64,000 bases of DNA from Marisa cornuarietis (taxonomy: Eukaryota; Mollusca; Gastropoda; Architaenioglossa; Ampullariidae): contig SMMW01000001.1 in assembly GCA_004794655.1 (NCBI GenBank), positions 5,019,001 through 5,083,000 of the forward strand, given 5' to 3'. The position numbers and the translations under genes are program-made. Shown here piece after piece: positions 59,101 to 64,000 of the stretch. The notes under the pieces were generated by a model. That model ran no database searches and was not told the DNA's origin. It saw only the letters and a list, made by a program, of their open reading frames with translations. How positions within the stretch are numbered: position 1 is the stretch's first letter; each line of letters opens with the position of its first letter.

Positions 59101-62100
59101 GAAGGTCAGTATGGTAGCGGGCCCACTGGCCTAGCATGTCAGTCAAGAGATTTTCCAGTTGCATGGTCTGCTGTTGAAGCTGCTCCCACTGCTGCCACAC
59201 TGCTGACAATGAGTGCTGCACACTGCGCTGGCAGCCAGCCGACTCTTTGCTCAGGTCAATCAGACTCTGACCAAGTCTCTTTATAGACTCCATATCTTCT
59301 TTCCGTGCCTTAAGCTGCTCCTGCATTGCCTGCAATCAGTAACAATACATTTAAGTGGATAACTTTATTCATTAAGGAAGTAGAAACATTTTAAACCAAC
59401 AAGTTTGAGCATGAGCACATTTTTTTATCAACTGAAAGTTTCTTGATATATGTCAAATATGAAAAAATCTACTTGGAAAAGGAAATTAAAAAGTCTATTT
59501 TTAGTAAAATTTACAATAAAATAATGAAAATCTATAAGACCATTTACCACCAGGCCTCATGTTCATCGACACTGACAGTTTACCCATGGATAAAAACTGG
59601 GTTGGGAACCAGCTGATTAAATTACCCCAATAGGCAAACTGACCCATTTAATATAAGCCACTGAGGAGATGAAGTTACCTAACCAACCAACGCACCAGGA
59701 ATTCCCAAATAAAAGGTGTCGCTGCACCTGTGCTTTTGGGTTAGAAGGTGTGGCCTAAACTTACAACATTAAAATAAAAATTGAAAAAGCAAGCAAGAAG
59801 CTATAGAAAGACAAATTTTGTCATTGACCAAATAAAATTAACTGAGCAAATGTAAGATGATAATATATTTATTTTCATTCAGAAACATATGACCAATGGA
59901 GAAAACTGAAGAGCACAGTGTTGACTGTAAAGTCATTTAATTTAATTTATTTATTTATTTATGTTGCCATACGCTATTCTCAGATTATGAATTCAGTGAA
60001 AACAGGGTTTCAGCTGCTATCTCGGGTTAGCTAATTTACCCAATTTGGGTAGAGTAACAGGCTAGGTAAACATGTTTTATAAATATAAGCCCAGACCAGC
60101 ACCATTTACTCTACCTTAAAAAAAATGATAGCTCTATAACTACTGGTTTCAAATAAAATACAGAAATATAGTAGTACGGGAAATAAAACCTGGATGTGAC
60201 ACCAAGATACTTTGTCTTCCTCCACCTTGTGTGTGTGTGTTTTCTGTTTGTAAAATTGTATCTGATTCTCAACCTAAAGGTGGGCTGATACACCTTTATG
60301 TAAGTTTGTGAACTTCTGTAAAGCCTGCATTTGGTGGTAGAGAAAGTGCCATATAACCAAACATTATTTATTATTTATTGAATAAAATGAGTGAAATTGC
60401 AAGAGTGTCTTTACACTCTTGTGTATTTTTAAATTTTATAAATTGTCAGTTTTATTAACAGAGATGTCTTTTCACTTTTTCAGTATCTGCACATACCTTG
60501 CAATCTTTTAGTGTCTGCTTCACGCCTACTTCATGTCCTATTAAGCGGTATCGTTTCAGTTTGTCTTCCTGTTGTCGAAACCAGGCATGCATCTGTGCAA
60601 GTGCTCCTTCATACTCTGACCACTTGCCTGCCAGCTGTTCCAGTGACCGAAGTCGCTCACTGATGCCAGATGACACCTGCATATCCGTATTTTGTAGATG
60701 TCATTATCATTCACCAAAGACTAGCAAATAAAGTAGTTTCAAATACCCAACAGAACAAGCCATATATGTGTCTGCACCTGACGAACTGTATTCAGTAGTA
60801 ACAGAAAAGTGCCATATCTATACCTTTTGCCAATGGTGGTTAACTTCTGTAAGTTTTTCAGCGAACTCCAGTTTCTCATGGGGAACATCCTTCTCATGTG
60901 GACCTGGTTGTAGGACTGCTTGGTTGACAAAGTCAACAGTCAGCTGCTTACTGGCAAGGTCTACCTTGTGTCCCTAAACATGGCGGTTTTACAATCATTA
61001 AATGACTAAAATCAAAAAGAAAGCGAGGAAAGTAATGCCAAATACAAAGAAAGAAAAAGGAAGTTGTTACAGATACTGCGTCTCAGCAAATGTTCCATAA
61101 AGCAACTTGTATTATTGTTACAAATCATTCTCTTGTCTATTTTGTAAGGATTCCTTCTGTAGTGAGGAACTTTTCTTTAAATCACTCATCAACTAACATT
61201 CGTAAGAATTTTTATTGCGGACATGCAGTGGTAAGCTGGGAACCATCCACACTCAGAATGGGAGCACTAGTGTCTCTGGTAAGTCTCATGCTTTTCAAAA
61301 TATTTATAAAGAAATATGGAAGATTCCTTCCATGTTAATAAACTCCCACTTGTTGCATTCTATACTGAATACCAGTAAATTATAACATGTCTATACACTG
61401 ATCAAATGTTTACAAATAACAACCTGAATACTAGCACATCATATAAATGTTGAAAAATGGGTTGCTACAACTACTAACCTTATACTTTTTCAGCATGATC
61501 TCAATGTCGGCAATGTTTTTAATTGGTGTATTAGCATCACTATCTAACATCCTCTCCATGTCCTCCATCCAGAGCTGCAGTTCATGCAAGGCTTGACGCG
61601 ATGGCATAAGCTCCATCTGGGCTTGATGGAGACTCTGTTCTGCAGTGCTTATTGCCTGTTCCAGCTGACTCCATTCCTGCTCAATAGTGTCCAATCGTAC
61701 ATCCAGGCCCCGAGTATCATAGTTACTATTTTCCATCAACTGTCTGCCAACTGATAGTACCTTATTCTTTAGTGATATCTGGTTCTGCACTTCCTTGCCG
61801 AACTCCTGTTCAAAAAGACCACGGGTTATCTGTAAAGTTTCTAGACTGTATTCTTTAAGAAAAAAAACTTACATTGGCCCACACACACTTATTGTCCTTT
61901 CCCACTGAATCATTTTATGATGCTTGTAGTTGAAATATTTTAGTGCTTTGAAACCTAGGATATTACAATGCATCCCCACCAAGTAGGTACACATTTCACA
62001 GTCTTGTCAGAACTTTATAGATAACTTATGAGAAACCTGACAAAAACATACCAGGTTCATTACAGAGACTATCAATGACTAAATCAATGTGCCATTTCAT

Positions 62101-63963
62101 AGGCAATCACTGCCAGTCAAAGGAAATCAAACTTCTGTTCCAAATAGTTGTTTCAGTTCAGCACATTTACAGAATGTGAACATTGTCCACTGTCTAAATG
62201 TTTGGTTTTGTCTGATTAGAGAAGGAGAAGATGTAACTTGATAACATTTATTAACAAAAACTGAAAGAGAGATTTGATAAAAGACATAAATATCAGACTT
62301 CTGCAACTGACCAGAACATGCTCCACTTTGGTGCGGATGTTGCCAATGTTCTGCATGTCCTCCTCTGTAAGGTACTGGAGACTGTCTAGCCTTTTCTTGG
62401 CTGTAGACATCCATGCCTTGAGCACCATGGCCTCAGCCTCAAAGATTTGCAGCTGTTCCCCAATAGTTTCTGTCCTATGAGAGTAGGACCTTCAAATCAT
62501 TTTCTGTGAGCTGTTTTCACCAGACTTCATAAACAAACTTAAATTAACCTTTGCTACACTAGCATGCAAATAATTTTATCAGTGTAGAGAGGATAGTACC
62601 TACTTTTTCAATTCCTGCCCAAGTTGAGCATTGAGCTCCACCCACTTTTCGGCCAGCTCAGTCAGTGTTGTCTCTAGGGCTGTACAGCCAACACTGTGCA
62701 GAATCTGCTTTCCTTTGTCTACAGCCTGTAGAAAGCAAATAGAAAAAGATCAAGTGAGTCATCTGCAGAGATACTGGCTACTCAACAGCACTGAATTATG
62801 ATGGGCACCCACATCCCCAAGTCTTGTCTATACATAGCATGTATGCCTACAGAAAAAAAACAAACTTGCAAATAGAAGGTACTGCCTTATCGCTGCCAAA
62901 TCTGAAATGGTCAACATCTTTATTCCTTCACCGACAGAACTGAGATTGCCTTGGTGAATAAACCATATTTTTCAGAACATTGTGGTCTTCTTGCTGCAGA
63001 CATAACTGATTTGTCTTAAATATTACCAACAGTAACAAATACTTTGCAGTTATAGCCTTCATAAACAAGAACTGTGCATGAACGATCAATATAATAAAAT
63101 CTACAAGCAGTAACCTGAAAGACTGCAGGTCTCTCATCAGCAAGTTGCCCCTGAAGCCTTTTGAACTTGACAAGTTTCTCCTGTATAGTAGCAAGTGAGT
63201 CACCAGTAGCAACAGGCTTTGGAATGCCTTCCTCTAACTGCAATCAGTGCAAGCAATGCTATCATGGGACCAAAAACATATTCTAGAACAATAAAATGTT
63301 GTCACAGTTTTAAAATGGTCAACCAGACTTAACAATCAGTGATGACTACTCATCCTCTCACAAGGCTTAAACCAGTCAGGCAGATGGCTCACCTGCTCAA
63401 GGAAATGCCTTAGATGCTGAAGTTTGCTGTCCAGTTCGATCCACTGTCGCACAGCCCTGTCCAGACGCTGGCCATGAAGACTAGCTTTGTCAGCCAGCAC
63501 ATGAGTCAGGTTGCTAAGACGTGTGTGCTGCAAGCTGTGAGTTTCCTGCGTGCTGGAGTCACACTGAGCTGCCAGAGAGTCTAACATGGCCTTGTGCACT
63601 TCAAGGTCACTAAAAAACTCCTGAAATGTTTTACCACAACAAATGACTATAAATGAATCTATAATTCAGAAAAAGATTATAAAATCAGGACATGTTCACT
63701 CTCTCCTAACAACTACCTCTCCTTCTTAACTGCCCCTTTCCCTAAAAAAATAATAAAATAAAGATAACATGGAGCTTAAGGGCCTTGCTGACCTTGTGGG
63801 CACTCAGCTGCTGTTTGAGATGCGAGAGGTCTCTGGCTGAGATAGATTCAGATCCTAACTTGCCTTCTGCTGTCTCCAAAAAGTAAGCGTAGTCTTTTAA
63901 CATTTTCTCATACTGTTCCTGAACTGACACGGACAGCAACAGACTCCCCTTCCTCTCTGCCAC
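40964..63963 (-). CDS. Nesprin (SYNE1/2-like, MSP-300 family), 3' part: 32 coding exons, spectrin repeats to KASH; continues beyond the window
   Basis: Exons (genomic, transcribed right to left): 63793-63963, 63393-63620, 63115-63237, 62604-62725, 62312-62474, 61479-61805, 60824-60973, 60497-60676, 58997-59329, 58531-58857, 57913-58263, 57269-57550, 55871-56197, 55243-55386, 53901-54077, 53180-53494, 52844-53010, 52424-52586, 52097-52284, 51484-51634, 50882-51202, 50421-50621, 49978-50016, 49287-49563, 48720-48889, 48156-48264, 47657-47862, 47058-47387, 44812-45012, 44515-44610, 41558-41594, 40964-41196. All junctions keep phase: 6,609 nt, 2,202 residues. Product is a chain of roughly 15 or more spectrin repeats (RW-x-x-L helices about every 109 residues) and a C-terminal KASH domain. 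Nesprins span the outer nuclear membrane and link SUN proteins to actin or other cytoskeleton. Whether it carries the N-terminal calponin-homology pair is outside this window. Confidence 0.93.
41558..41594 (-). CDS. Nesprin 37-nt linker exon before KASH
   Basis: Flanked by CTCACCTCAG and GTAGAA; encodes ETDTKNRSMFKK plus one base. It is the only exon I found that reconciles the phase-0 end of exon 44515-44610 with the phase-1 entry of the KASH exon. Basic, membrane-proximal sequence. RNA support would be welcome. Confidence 0.65.
42285..42362. repeat. Long near-perfect hairpin in a nesprin intron
   Basis: Arms 42285-42317 and 42329-42362 are reverse complements (about 33 bp, a few mismatches) around an 11-bp spacer. 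Each arm contains CAGAATGCCAAAA and ACATGGGTCCCA. Could be the collapsed ends of a foldback transposon. Confidence 0.85.
44515..44610 (-). CDS. Nesprin exon: unstructured Arg/Pro-rich linker between last spectrin repeat and KASH
   Basis: Thirty-two codons in phase 0 to 0, SSSVDAREVRQPAAVHPT then RSRTRSPF. Good acceptor (CATCTTTCAG) and donor (CGG/GTATGC). Low hydrophobicity suggests a flexible adaptor region. Confidence 0.75.
45770..46600 (-). pseudogene. Decayed Tc1/mariner-like transposase in a nesprin intron
   Basis: Between nesprin exons 47058-47387 and 44812-45012. Broken frames read LFTDESRFTV, then YDEYGGGPLVFWGGIHLHGR, then LQDDNSTPHH and WHDWPS: the DES, VWGGI, QDNARPH and DWPARSPDLNP blocks of Tc1-type transposases in order, covering the first two catalytic Asp positions. 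Stops and frameshifts show it is dead. Terminal repeats were not found. Confidence 0.7.
48463..48639. mobile_element. MITE-like element in a nesprin intron
   Basis: TAAGTGCCTTTGTCCTACTC... at 48463-48489 matches the reverse complement of 48613-48639 at 23 of 27 positions; length 177 bp. Sits in the 455-bp intron between exons 48156-48264 and 48720-48889. No clear target duplication. Confidence 0.65.
49287..49563 (-). CDS. Nesprin exon: Ser/Pro-rich insert between spectrin repeats
   Basis: Ninety-two codons, starting in a helix (ELQLRASEFG) then a disordered stretch with many SP and RS motifs (SSPPQSPPHKRR, SYSPARSASPS). It interrupts the spectrin-repeat chain, near the C-terminus as in vertebrate giant nesprins. 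Likely phosphorylated (inference). Confidence 0.8.
49573..49770. repeat. Tandem pair of about 98-bp foldback units next to a splice acceptor
   Basis: Unit A 49573-49670 and unit B 49671-49770 both start AAATACCATT.TTGGTGGT. Unit B contains 27-bp inverted arms (49701-49727 and 49744-49770, 26 of 27 paired, 16-bp loop). The array begins 10 bp from the exon ending at 49563, so on the transcribed strand it supplies the polypyrimidine tract for that acceptor. Confidence 0.8.
49978..50016 (-). CDS. Nesprin 39-nt microexon
   Basis: Thirteen codons VEVIAKSEEKEIR between TATCTTGCAG and GTAATT, phase 0 to 0, so it can be skipped without a frame change. It immediately precedes the Ser/Pro-rich exon. 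Confidence 0.65.
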
Positions 63964-64000
63964 CTGTGCATAAACAATGTACTGAAGTTTCCACAGCAGC

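Overview
This is animal nuclear DNA, most likely from a mollusc and plausibly a gastropod. Every recognisable gene is split by GT-AG introns, and the only single-exon gene (tubulin cofactor C) is also intronless in vertebrates. The protein set (a nuclear receptor with two DNA-binding domains, a peripherin-like tetraspanin, a nesprin) and the repeats (tRNA-derived SINEs with a shared GCGCTATATAAAT-(ATT)n tail, RTE-type LINE fossils, many small foldback elements) fit a lophotrochozoan. The species call is inference. Exon models were built by hand by translating across splice sites and requiring frame and phase to match at every junction; no alignment or RNA evidence was available.

Layout. 1-7.8 kb is non-coding and repeat-bearing, with a possible 5' UTR exon/promoter near 6.2-6.34 kb. 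7,822-19,059 (+) holds a complete nine-exon gene for a 1,415-residue nuclear receptor with two tandem zinc-finger DNA-binding domains (2DBD-NR type), a roughly 850-residue hinge mostly in one 2.7-kb exon, and a ligand-binding domain that seems to stop before helix 12. Its stop codon lies in a 44-bp sequence repeated three times. 22.9-23.65 kb (-) carries two unidentified exon-like ORFs. 24,801-30,637 (+) is a complete seven-exon, 470-residue peripherin-2/ROM1-like tetraspanin with an unusual lysine-rich C-terminal tail; one intron contains a decayed RTE LINE, and another seems to use a GC-AG donor lying in a 33-bp minisatellite. 33,140-34,138 (-) is single-exon tubulin-folding cofactor C (TBCC). 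40,964-63,963 (-) is the 3' part of a giant nesprin gene: 32 coding exons, 2,202 residues of spectrin repeats ending in a KASH domain. The gene continues past the right edge.

The genes are not functionally linked in an obvious way: a transcription factor, a photoreceptor-type membrane-shaping tetraspanin, a tubulin chaperone and a nuclear-envelope/cytoskeleton linker. Base composition changes visibly near 30.8 kb, from a relatively GC-rich left half to an AT-rich right half. No rRNA, confident tRNA gene or CRISPR array was seen.
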